From Microcaldota archaeon (lineage in GTDB: Archaea > Micrarchaeota > Micrarchaeia > Anstonellales > Bilamarchaeaceae), in assembly GCA_014727925.1 (NCBI GenBank), contig WJMN01000047.1, positions 1-41,832 on the forward strand: a stretch of 41,832 nt of DNA, read 5' to 3'. The stretch's first letter is position 1; each line of letters opens with the position of its first letter. Positions 1 to 7,150 of this stretch are shown here, piece by piece. Position numbers and translations under genes: made by a program. The notes under the pieces were generated by a model. The model was not told the origin of the DNA. It did not search any database and worked only from the letters and a program-made list of their open reading frames with translations.

Positions 1-83
1 GCGTGGGCCCCTTGCGCAACAAGCTTTCCCTTCCCAAGCCCCAAATCAGCCCGGAGCACAATAGCCTGCTTATAATCAAACAT
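1..83 (-). CDS. pth2: Peptidyl-tRNA hydrolase 2 (partial, 5' end only)
   Basis: The reverse strand starts with ATG at 83 and reads MFDYKQAIVLRADLGLGKGK, then LVAQGAHA, before leaving the window. This matches the N-terminus of archaeal/eukaryotic Pth2, whose usual pattern is K-Q-hydrophobic-R-x-DL-x-MGKGK-x-AAQ-x-AHA. Pth2 recycles peptidyl-tRNA by cleaving the ester bond between peptide and tRNA. Only about 27 codons are present, so the catalytic core cannot be checked. The gene lies 41 bases downstream of the Yip1-like gene on the same strand, and they could share a transcript. I see no clear ribosome binding site. The family call rests on the N-terminal motif alone. Confidence 0.82.
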   Translation of the reverse strand, partial: MFDYKQAIVLRADLGLGKGKLVAQGAH

Positions 84-124
84 GGATAATTAGAGAAAAC
101 AAAAAGAAGAAAAAAGGAGGGGGT

Positions 125-820
125 TCATACCCCAAGGTTCCCGCCGGAACTGGCGAGACCCCCTGCAACTGCACCCATTCCAAAGACGCTGACAAGCACG
201 AAGCCGATTATGACGCCTACGATTATTGCGAAGACAAATCCTGCAAGCAGCGTCACAATCATGCTGGCGATTCCGCCTCCGACATCAAGGCTGTGGACAC
301 TTTTGATTGCAACGTAGAGCAGGTATAGTCCGTAGAGCCCAAAAAGCATGCTTATGATGCTGGTCACAAATGCAATCATCGGGAGCACAAGCCCAAGGAA
401 TGAAAGCGCTTCGGTGATGATGAGGAGGCCCGCAGTGAACAGCATCACTGTGTAAAACTGCTGTGCAAAGCTTCCTTTTCCCTTGAAGACGCTCAGGGCG
501 CACCAGTTTCCTACATACTGGGAAACATACTGCATGGCCAATGCACCAACCAGCCCAATCACCGAGAGGATTACCACGAGACCGATTCCAAGGACTCCTA
601 CTGTGTTCCACCCAATCATCTGGGCCAGGGTGTTCATCTCAGGACCTGCAGCAGATACTGCCAGCAGGATTCCTGCTATTCCAAGGATAAGGGAGACAAT
701 CCAGGCAAGGAAATAAACCTTGATGCCTTCACCCACTGTTCCCTTGTCCTTTTTTGCGAACTTTTCGAGGTTTGAAGGCATAAGCGCCTCAAACATCTTT
801 TTGTAGGTGTTTGCTATCAT
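125..820 (-). CDS. Yip1-like polytopic membrane protein
   Basis: This 231-residue protein has a short polar N-terminus followed by about five hydrophobic segments, near residues 35-58, 73-98, 122-142, 144-171 and 183-215, and ends in a Gly/Ala/Ser-rich tail. The spacing and small-residue-rich helices resemble Yip1-domain proteins common in archaea, whose function is not settled. A TATA-like GTTAATAAA lies at about 851-861 on the reverse strand, roughly 35 bases before the start. It is divergent from nurA across a 185-base gap and is followed by pth2. The membrane assignment is firm; the family name is only a resemblance. Confidence 0.7.
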   Translation of the reverse strand: MIANTYKKMFEALMPSNLEKFAKKDKGTVGEGIKVYFLAWIVSLILGIAGILLAVSAAGPEMNTLAQMIGWNTVGVLGIGLVVILSVIGLVGALAMQYVSQYVGNWCALSVFKGKGSFAQQFYTVMLFTAGLLIITEALSFLGLVLPMIAFVTSIISMLFGLYGLYLLYVAIKSVHSLDVGGGIASMIVTLLAGFVFAIIVGVIIGFVLVSVFGMGAVAGGLASSGGNLGV

Positions 821-951
821 GTTAACACAATCTGCTGTTTCGTAGAAAGGTTTATTAACGCTTCCCGGAATAGTGGGGTTTTGTGGATTTTACATGTTTC
901 TCTATACATTATCCCCCATAACTCCTGGCACACCCTGCCCAGACCATCACC

Positions 952-985
952 CACTGGAAAGCCACCCCCAATTCCTTTATTAATT
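952..985 (+). promoter_or_regulatory. nurA promoter with upstream GGAAA motif
   Basis: CACTGGAAAGCCACC at 952-966 is followed by a TATA-like TTTATTAAT at 977-985, about 26 bases before the nurA ATG at 1006, which suggests a leaderless transcript. Related 15-mers occur at the same place before herA, mcm and the radical SAM gene. The TATA box is seen from position and composition; the upstream motif as a transcription factor site is inference. Confidence 0.55.
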
Positions 986-1005
986 CCTTAACATAATTTA
1001 CCCTT

Positions 1006-2025
1006 ATGCTTGAGCAGCTAAAGAAGGCAGCAGTGCACATAAACGAGATGGAATCAACCCGCGCAGGCTCTGCAAAAAAAGCAAGGGAGGAAGCAAGAAT
1101 CCCTGAAGATTCCCTGGAGCCGGAATACACCTGCCAGCTCCGGAAACCAAAAATAGAAGGAAGGGTTTCTGCAGTTGATGGTGGAATTCTCGCATATGAA
1201 ATGCACGGAGCAGACCTCCTGATTGCAAAAGCAGTTTCCTCAACCTTTGATTACCAGGAAAACAAAATTATTTCCAATTCCTATTTTCCCAGGGCATTCC
1301 CAGAGCCTGAATATGCAGTTGAAACAGGCCTGGATGAGCGGGAGATGAACTGGCACAAATCACTTTTCCGCCTCAAGCTGGAAACAGAGAATGCACTGGA
1401 AACGGCAAAGAGCAAGAATCCCGGCCTCCTCCTGCTGGATGGCTCGCTCTGCCCTCTCATGTCCGACCGCCCTGCAGAAGAATCCAAGCTGTTTCCCGAT
1501 TACATGGCTCTCCTCAACAAATACAAAGAGCTATACTCCTTCTGCTCAGAAAACAACGTTCTCCTGGCAGGCATAATAAAGGACTGCCGCTCCAGGAGAT
1601 TTCTGGAAATGTTTCCCGAAACCGGGGAGCGGGGCTCGGACTCGGTTTTCCTGAACCACCTGCTTAAAGAAGGCGAAAGAACATTTTCCTTCAGGTACTC
1701 ATCATCTCCCCAGAAGCACCATGTATTAAGGGAACTGGGGGCGTGGGGCGAAAAGCTCTGCGCAACCTACCTTAAGCCGGTCCAGGGCGACAGGCCACTA
1801 AGAGTTGAGTTTCTGAAAAACCAGGGGAAGGCACGGGAACTGGCAGAAATGGTTTTTTCCCTTTCTTCAATAAACCGCTCTTATGCATATCCTGCGGTGC
1901 TGATAGATGCAGACCTCAGGGCAATGATGGACCCCAATGAACTGGAGAGGGCGAAGAAATCCCTCTCATTATTTACCGGCCCTTCCCTGCTGGATTTAAG
2001 GAGAAACTCAAGACCTTTTAGGTGA
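1006..2025 (+). CDS. nurA: NurA-type 5'-3' nuclease
   Basis: This 339-residue protein has the layout of the NurA nuclease, which works with the HerA translocase and Mre11-Rad50 in processing DNA ends during archaeal recombination. The metal-binding signature is visible as VDGG with Asp58, a second acidic strand LLLLDGS with Asp145, and a C-terminal LIDADLRA segment near residue 305. NurA enzymes have RNase H-like folds with comparable Asp residues. ATG 1006 is supported by a TATA box about 26 bases upstream. herA lies 2.3 kb downstream on the same strand rather than adjacent, and the gap contains helical-repeat genes. The 3' end overlaps the convergent gene by 18 bases. Confidence 0.85.
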   Translation: MLEQLKKAAVHINEMESTRAGSAKKAREEARIPEDSLEPEYTCQLRKPKIEGRVSAVDGGILAYEMHGADLLIAKAVSSTFDYQENKIISNSYFPRAFPEPEYAVETGLDEREMNWHKSLFRLKLETENALETAKSKNPGLLLLDGSLCPLMSDRPAEESKLFPDYMALLNKYKELYSFCSENNVLLAGIIKDCRSRRFLEMFPETGERGSDSVFLNHLLKEGERTFSFRYSSSPQKHHVLRELGAWGEKLCATYLKPVQGDRPLRVEFLKNQGKARELAEMVFSLSSINRSYAYPAVLIDADLRAMMDPNELERAKKSLSLFTGPSLLDLRRNSRPFR

Positions 2026-3159
2026 TTTTATTCTCATTGGCCTGGTTGGTTCCCCCTTTGGAGCGGGGTCCGCACGCCTTTTTGATGGCACAATATCAGG
2101 AATAAGAGATGTTCTGGTTGAACTCCTCAGTTCTTCTGCAGCCCTTCTCGCCTTCTCCCTCACGTCTTCCGGTGCCTCTGGGTGGAGGGACGTTCTTTCA
2201 AGTGCCTCCAGCGCTTCCCCCCTGTACTTTACATGCATCCCCACTCTCCTTACCGTATCTATTGCGCATACCAGCACGTTCCTGTCCATATCTTCTCCTA
2301 TATGCTCCAGCCTCTTGAGGCTCCGGAGCTTTTTTGCAATCGGAGGAAGGATTAATCCGCCCAGGTCTTCTAGTAAGTGGGTTTCGTACGCTCCATAAAC
2401 CTGCCAGGCAACTCCCTCATCCCTCCTGTTCGCCCCATCCCTCTCCCTCCGCGCTGCAGCAGCCTGCTGCAGATACCGCCTACGCACAATATGGTTGAAC
2501 GAGAGCCCGATTAGAAGATTTAGCCGTGTATTTACCCCCTTCGCCTTCTTTTTCCCTGAAGCATCAATTGCTGATTTTGTTTTTTCAAGAACCACGCAGG
2601 ATTTTGCAATGAAATCGGCTTCCTCTTCAGGCAGTTCTTCTCCTTCCTTTCCGGTGAAGGCAATTTCCCCGCTCTTGAGCTCCAGCCATTTCATTGCTTC
2701 TTTCTGCAGCTCTTCACTATCCTTCAAAAGCAGCCCGCAGACCTGTTTGTAGATTTCCAGGTTGGGCCTGCTGGAGAGGTTGCCCAGAGTTGCCTTTACA
2801 ACAGAGGGCTCGGCATTCTCAAGCAGCTCGCCTATTGCCCTTGTTGCCAGCTGGCTTTCTACTCCCCGTGATTTCGGCCCGGAAGCTGCATAAAATGAGA
2901 GCAGATTCACTGCGATTTCCACCCTTCCATCAGCTTCCCTTTCTTCTGTTTCCGGATGTGTTACAATTGCTTTTGCCGCGGAAACCCCCTGTTCTCTCCA
3001 TCCTCTTTCCATGCACAGACATATAAGCATTCTCACTGTCCTTTCGTCTATTTCATCTACTGCCCCCTGCACTACATTCTCCATGTATTTTCCAGAAAAA
3101 GTTTGGATGTCAAGCTGCCCACTTATGATTCTTTCTAGCAGCTTGGCTTTCCTCTCCAT
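2008..3159 (-). CDS. Alpha-helical (HEAT-like) repeat protein, unknown function
   Basis: I do not recognise a named family. The 383-residue product is almost entirely predicted amphipathic helix in paired segments such as SVVKATLGNL, EAMKWLELK and GEALEALERTS, like HEAT/ARM-type solenoids. A long Glu-rich segment sits near the middle. The last 40 residues form a basic, Pro-rich tail (SKRRADPAPKG then RPMRIKSPKRS) that looks disordered and could bind nucleic acid. A TATA-like TTTTTAAAG at about 3185-3193 (reverse strand) suggests a leaderless start at 3159. It is convergent with nurA, overlapping by 18 bases, and divergent from another helical protein. A role with NurA/HerA is only contextual inference. 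Confidence 0.6.
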   Translation of the reverse strand: MERKAKLLERIISGQLDIQTFSGKYMENVVQGAVDEIDERTVRMLICLCMERGWREQGVSAAKAIVTHPETEEREADGRVEIAVNLLSFYAASGPKSRGVESQLATRAIGELLENAEPSVVKATLGNLSSRPNLEIYKQVCGLLLKDSEELQKEAMKWLELKSGEIAFTGKEGEELPEEEADFIAKSCVVLEKTKSAIDASGKKKAKGVNTRLNLLIGLSFNHIVRRRYLQQAAAARRERDGANRRDEGVAWQVYGAYETHLLEDLGGLILPPIAKKLRSLKRLEHIGEDMDRNVLVCAIDTVRRVGMHVKYRGEALEALERTSLHPEAPEDVREKARRAAEELRSSTRTSLIPDIVPSKRRADPAPKGEPTRPMRIKSPKRS

Positions 3160-3310
3160 ATCTATTCTATATGCCCCTTTATTCTTTAAAAATGTGTTTC
3201 CTGCTGGTTTGTTTTTTGCACCTATTCCTATTTTTCAACACTCCTCCAAAAATGCGATAACTGTCCCAAAAATGTGTATTTAAAAGACTTCCTATGGGAA
3301 TAATACTTTC

Positions 3311-3796
3311 ATGGGTGGCACTGCTAAATCCCTAAATCCAGAAATAAGGATAAAAAAATCCCGGGCTGAGCTGAACCGGCTTGCTGAAAAGCACGCACAC
3401 AATATCAGGAACGGGCTCAGCCCCCAGGTCAGGGAGTCTGCGCTTTTCGGGCTTATGGATATACTGCTCACTGATTCTTCCCAGATTAAAAATGACAGAG
3501 TAGGCACCCTCACTTGGGCTCTCAATGACAGGGAGGAGAGGGTTTCCGTAACATCCGACCTTGCTCTCACCATGCTTGTAAAGGACTATCCGGACAAGGT
3601 TTTCCCGATTCTCATCCAGAATGAAAAGAGTGCAGGGCCAAAGCTTTCCCGCAAAATTTCAGAAACTATACGCTCGATATACTCCCTCTCCAGCTTCAGG
3701 GACAGGGTTAAGCTCCGGGACCTTGAAAGAAAGCACGGCAGGGAGCTTGCTGCAAAAACAAGGCAGAGCAAGCAGAAGCTCCGCAGAGTTGCCTGA
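3311..3796 (+). CDS. Small HEAT-like helical protein, unknown function
   Basis: This 161-residue protein has helical segments such as VRESALFGLMDILL, LTWALNDREERVSVTSDLAL and SRKISETIRSIYSL, reminiscent of one or two HEAT units, and a strongly basic C-terminus (RKHGRELAAKTRQSKQKLRR). A TATA-like TATTTAAAAG at 3278-3287 lies about 28 bases before the ATG, so it is probably leaderless. It is divergent from the 383-residue helical protein and lies between nurA and herA. No catalytic motif is visible. It may be an architectural or adaptor protein, but this is guesswork. Confidence 0.6.
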   Translation: MGGTAKSLNPEIRIKKSRAELNRLAEKHAHNIRNGLSPQVRESALFGLMDILLTDSSQIKNDRVGTLTWALNDREERVSVTSDLALTMLVKDYPDKVFPILIQNEKSAGPKLSRKISETIRSIYSLSSFRDRVKLRDLERKHGRELAAKTRQSKQKLRRVA

Positions 3797-3823
3797 TTGA
3801 AAATTAAAAAGAAGATAAAGCAG

Positions 3824-4144
3824 CTACACTGTAGCATGCCTATTGATTCCTTTCTGGATCAGATACTGGGCAATTGGGAAGAATACAATCCATGCTATGA
3901 AAAGAACAAGCTGGCTGTGCTTTCTGTTAAGGACTTTCTCTCCTTCTCCTGCATATTTCCAGAGCACCCAGAGGTTCACAAGCGGGATGAAAAGCCCGAT
4001 TGTCCACAGTAGCGGGTTTGTCTCGCTCTTGTTGATTTCTCCCAATTCCCGGCTTGTATGGTAGAACCAGTAAATCCAGTAAATCCCAAAGGTAATGAAA
4101 CCCGCAAGGATTACAAATATCGGCCCTCGTTTCTTTACTGCTAT
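3824..4144 (-). CDS. DUF4234-like small membrane protein with abnormal start
   Basis: The reading frame encodes AVKKRGPIFVILAGFITFG, then IYWIYWFYHTSRELGEI, then a second pair of hydrophobic segments (LWTIGLFIPLVNLWVLW and LVLFIAWIVFFPIAQYLI), typical of DUF4234 proteins. Homologues usually start a few residues before the KKR. No ATG, GTG or TTG exists there in this frame: the only upstream codon resembling a start is ATA at 4144-4142, and the first standard start is TTG 4045, which would remove the first membrane segment. A well-placed ATG at 4155, 28 bases from a TATA box, is in another frame and hits TAG after four codons. One missing base between 4155 and 4141 would explain this. Confidence 0.6.
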   Translation of the reverse strand: MAVKKRGPIFVILAGFITFGIYWIYWFYHTSRELGEINKSETNPLLWTIGLFIPLVNLWVLWKYAGEGEKVLNRKHSQLVLFIAWIVFFPIAQYLIQKGINRHATV

Positions 4145-4151
4145 TTGATCA

Positions 4152-4183
4152 CCATATCCCGCTTCGGAAAAAAGGAATTAAAA
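4152..4183 (-). promoter_or_regulatory. Promoter/leader segment shared with apgM
   Basis: Read on the reverse strand this carries TTTTAATTCC, a run of T, then CCGAAGCGGGATATGG. A near-identical 32-base segment lies just before apgM (34169-34200), differing by one substitution and two compensating one-base indels. In both, the TATA-like element sits about 28 bases before an ATG. Similarity this long between two unrelated genes suggests a copied promoter or a shared control element. Confidence 0.5.
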
Positions 4184-4231
4184 CCTTCTGGACTCTCCTA
4201 TGCCCAACGCCAAGGTAATCAGAAACTGGAG

Positions 4232-4275
4232 CACCGGAAACCCAGTGGAAACCCACTTTCCATTTGTTTTTAAAT
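4232..4275 (+). promoter_or_regulatory. herA promoter with two tandem GGAAACCCA motifs
   Basis: Two overlapping copies, CACCGGAAACCCAGT (4232-4246) and CAGTGGAAACCCACT (4243-4257), lie before the TATA box TTTTTAAAT (4267-4275). The second copy also contains the inverted repeat AGTGG-AAAC-CCACT. The ATG at 4297 is about 26 bases from the TATA centre. The earlier in-frame TTG at 4264 overlaps the TATA box and is not the start. Confidence 0.6.
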
Positions 4276-4296
4276 GCCTACAAGTATTGTTTATTT

Positions 4297-5832
4297 ATGC
4301 AATCCCTCCTTGGCACGGTAATTTCAACCGAGCAGACTCCGACAACAGCAGATTACAGTTTTGTGCTGGATGAAAAATCCCCGGTCAAGAAGGGCCAGTT
4401 TGTGCAGACCGAATCAGAAGAAGGGGTAATCTTTGGCTATGTTTCTGAAATAACATGCGCAAACCGCTATTTTGAAAGAGCCGAATCAGTTGCAGAATAT
4501 GAGAGGGAAACTCCAATCTCCACACATTTCCCAATAAAAAGCTGGGAGTATGCAATTGCCGAAGTCAGGGTGCTGGGAAGGATGAGGAAGTTGGGAGACA
4601 AATATATCCAGTCCAGGGTGTCCCTCCCCCCTTCCCCAGGGACAAAAGTAATAGAAGCAGATGAGGAGATGCTTAGGGATTTTGTGGGGTTCGTCCCGAA
4701 TGGCATCCTCTTTGGCAAGCTCCAGAACCATGAAGTTGAAGCAAAAATAGATATGACCCGGCTTCTGCAGAAACACCTTGCAATACTTGCAATGAGCGGC
4801 GCGGGAAAGAGCCACCTCTCTGCAGTGATGCTTGAGGAGCTCCTTGACCGCCCGAAGGAGGATGGGAGGGTTGCAATGGTGATAATAGATATCCACGGGG
4901 AATATGCGGGATTCAGGCAGGACCCAAAATATGGTAAAAAGATAAGGGTAATAAACGGAAAAGACGTCTGCGTTCCGTTCCGCAGGCTTACCTCGCAGAT
5001 GATTTCCTCCTGGGTTTCAGTACCGCCCACCGGCCAGAGGGAACTGGAAAAGGTTCTCAGAGAGATGAAGGGCGAGGAAAAGAACGAGCGCTCCCTATTC
5101 TCAATAAAAGACCTGATAACGAGAATTGAAGAAGAGCCAATGAGCAATACAATAAAGGGCCCGCTACTCCGCTCCATTTACGAACTCCGAAACTTGCGCC
5201 TGATTTCCCAGTCAAAGGAGAAGCCGGAGCTCAGGAAAAACGTTTCCCCCGGGGAAATGCTTGTCCTTGACCTTTCTGACCTTGATGATATGCGGAAAAA
5301 GAAAGTGATAGTTGCCTACGTTGCCGACCGACTCTTCCGCCTTCGCTCAAAAGTCCAGATTCCCCCCACTTTCCTCCTTGTAGAGGAGGCACACAATTTT
5401 GCCCCTGAGTTTGGAAAGTCCGAGCACAATCCGGACAAGAGAATAATAGAGAAGATTGCAAGGGAGGGAAGAAAATTCGGGCTTGCCCTGGGGATGGTTT
5501 CCCAGCGCCCGGTGAACCTCTCAACTACTGCACTAAGCCAGGCCAATACCCACATACTCCTGCGGGTAACCAACCCAAATGACCTAAAGCACATTGAGGA
5601 ATCTGCAGAGGGAATTGACTCCAGGATGGCCCGCTCCATAACTTCCCTGAATGTTGGAGAGGCAATCATGGTCGGAGAAGCAGTGCGCTACCCCGTGTTT
5701 CTTGAAATAAGGGACCGGAAATCCAAAAAAGTTGAGAAAGGAAAACCCCTGCATGAGCAGGCCATTGAATACGAAAACAGCTCCAGAAAAACCGAAGAGG
5801 AAGAGGAGGAGGAGCTAGAAGCCTTCCTCTAG
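4297..5832 (+). CDS. herA: HerA-type DNA translocase/helicase ATPase
   Basis: This 511-residue protein has an N-terminal beta-barrel HAS-like domain (about 1-120) and a RecA/FtsK-like ATPase core. Visible motifs are Walker A AMSGAGKSHL near residue 166, a strand ending IDIHGEY, Walker B LLLVEEAHNFAPE near residue 360, and a conserved GRKFGLALGMVSQRP region. HerA forms a hexameric translocase that pairs with NurA to resect DNA ends. The Glu-rich C-terminus follows LEIRDRKSK. ATG 4297 is chosen from TATA spacing. The stop interlocks with that of the convergent helical-repeat gene by four bases. A nurA gene lies 2.3 kb upstream, which strengthens the assignment. Confidence 0.92.
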   Translation: MQSLLGTVISTEQTPTTADYSFVLDEKSPVKKGQFVQTESEEGVIFGYVSEITCANRYFERAESVAEYERETPISTHFPIKSWEYAIAEVRVLGRMRKLGDKYIQSRVSLPPSPGTKVIEADEEMLRDFVGFVPNGILFGKLQNHEVEAKIDMTRLLQKHLAILAMSGAGKSHLSAVMLEELLDRPKEDGRVAMVIIDIHGEYAGFRQDPKYGKKIRVINGKDVCVPFRRLTSQMISSWVSVPPTGQRELEKVLREMKGEEKNERSLFSIKDLITRIEEEPMSNTIKGPLLRSIYELRNLRLISQSKEKPELRKNVSPGEMLVLDLSDLDDMRKKKVIVAYVADRLFRLRSKVQIPPTFLLVEEAHNFAPEFGKSEHNPDKRIIEKIAREGRKFGLALGMVSQRPVNLSTTALSQANTHILLRVTNPNDLKHIEESAEGIDSRMARSITSLNVGEAIMVGEAVRYPVFLEIRDRKSKKVEKGKPLHEQAIEYENSSRKTEEEEEEELEAFL

Positions 5833-6620
5833 TCATCATTCAGATAATTATACAAAAGCATCTCCCGTGCGAGTTCAGGGTCCAGACCCTCAAACCCTGT
5901 TTCCTTCTCAAGATTTGTCACAACCTGCCTCCCAACGCTTGTAGCCCCATCCAAAAGGTCTTCTTTAGTGCTATCTTCCAGGCTTTCCCCCCCAAGGCCC
6001 TGGGCAAGCTTTTCAGTAAGCACAGGCGAATCAATAGTGGTCAGGGCTCTTCTTGCGGCCCCTTGTATGTATGGCTCTTCGCAGGAATACAGTAGTATCA
6101 GGGCATCTGCCATTTTACCATCGGCCCTCTCCATCTTCTGAACATCCCCCTCCCGCGCAGGCCCGGAGCCAAGGCTGCACTTTATTTTTTCATGAATCTC
6201 ACTTATTGAATTTATTGCCTCCACCCTTACATCAATCCGGTTGGTGGTTCTGAGTGCAGCAACAGAAAGAACTTCTAGAGTGTCCCATAGGCCTTCTGTG
6301 TCCAGCCTGTCAGAGATTTTCATCATTGCTTCAATTGCAGCATTAACTTCATTGCCCTGCCCGAATTCAATGGAAACCAAGGCCTCTTCAAAAGTTGCAT
6401 TAAGCGCCAGTCTTTCTTCGTCAACACCTCCGGTCCTGTTTGCAACTATCTGTGTGCTTATCTCATCCCGTCTGTTGGGGTCAACCGGACGCATCCTCCC
6501 GTCAACGATTGCACTGGGCATACTGCTTCTTCCCTTAAGCCCTCTCCCTGAAGGTTTCCGGGGTGGAGCAGATGACGGAGCCTGCACCTGCGCTCTTTGC
6601 AATGGCCTGGTCGCTGCCAT
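5829..6620 (-). CDS. Helical-repeat protein with basic Pro-rich N-terminus, unknown
   Basis: From ATG 6620 the product has 263 residues: a basic, Pro/Ser/Arg-rich head (MAATRPLQRAQVQAPSSAPP and following) and then a helical body with HEAT-like pairs (EVNAAIEAMMKISDRL, LWDTLEVLSVAALR, RVEAINSISEIHEK, YIQGAARRALTTID). No enzyme motif is seen. The start was moved inward from 6683 because a TATA-like TTTTTATATTTT (about 6641-6652, reverse strand) lies just upstream of 6620. It overlaps herA by four bases at interlocking stop codons. It shares its overall plan of disordered basic segment plus helical solenoid with neighbouring proteins. I do not recognise the family. Confidence 0.6.
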   Translation of the reverse strand: MAATRPLQRAQVQAPSSAPPRKPSGRGLKGRSSMPSAIVDGRMRPVDPNRRDEISTQIVANRTGGVDEERLALNATFEEALVSIEFGQGNEVNAAIEAMMKISDRLDTEGLWDTLEVLSVAALRTTNRIDVRVEAINSISEIHEKIKCSLGSGPAREGDVQKMERADGKMADALILLYSCEEPYIQGAARRALTTIDSPVLTEKLAQGLGGESLEDSTKEDLLDGATSVGRQVVTNLEKETGFEGLDPELAREMLLYNYLNDD

Positions 6621-6715
6621 TGTGTTAGGAAATGCAGATAAAATATAAAAAGCTTCCGCCCAAACCCAGCCCATTAGCACCATTATTAACTCTTTTCCTC
6701 CAAATCCACAATTTA

Positions 6716-7108
6716 ATGAGGCTTAGACAACTACCAATCCCTTCTAGGGTTTCCCCTCCAAGGAAAAAAGTGGCCCCCGGGCTTTTTGAAGACCCGCCAA
6801 AGCTGAAGCTACTAAAGCAGCTAATTTCCAAAGCGTACCTAGAACCCGGCAAGTTCACAGTTGGGGACCTGCGCACCATGTCCAGCCTTTCAAGGAAGAT
6901 GCTCAAGGAGGGCCCGGGTCCCACTGAAAAGGAAAAACTGGATTTCCACAGGACCAAGCTCCAGTTATTCTATTCTTTCGCACGGCTTTCCTGTGCTTCT
7001 AGAAAAAGAGGGGTAAGAACTCTTGCACAGCGTGAAATGCAGAATATTAGCTGGGAAATGAAATCCTCCCTTGAAATCGTATCAGCCGGGCAAGTGGAAA
7101 AGGTTTAA
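6716..7108 (+). CDS. Small helical protein with basic N-terminus, unknown
   Basis: From ATG 6716 the product has 130 residues, beginning with a basic Pro-rich stretch (MRLRQLPIPSRVSPPRKK) followed by helices (LKLLKQLISKAYL, LDFHRTKLQLFYSFARL, ISWEMKSSLEIV). A TATA-like segment in CATTATTAAC at 6681-6690 supports this start; an earlier ATG at 6632 would place that box inside the gene. It is divergent from the 263-residue helical protein and is followed after 42 bases by another helical gene. Function unknown; the N-terminal composition resembles its neighbours. Confidence 0.55.
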   Translation: MRLRQLPIPSRVSPPRKKVAPGLFEDPPKLKLLKQLISKAYLEPGKFTVGDLRTMSSLSRKMLKEGPGPTEKEKLDFHRTKLQLFYSFARLSCASRKRGVRTLAQREMQNISWEMKSSLEIVSAGQVEKV

Positions 7109-7150
7109 ATACATTACCACCCACAAAAGATAACATACACAGGTGATCCC

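Noticed and set aside
1395-1405. CACTGGAAAC inside nurA resembling the promoter motif
   Set aside because: CTGGAAA is frequent in coding sequence as Leu-Glu codons; no promoter is near, so it is not counted.
4467-5177. Long open frame antisense to herA
   Set aside because: It lies entirely opposite a conserved ATPase, is Ser/Arg-rich without domain features, and lacks a promoter.
6632-6715. Longer N-terminus for the small helical protein
   Set aside because: It would overlap the divergent promoter region and place the likely TATA element inside the gene.
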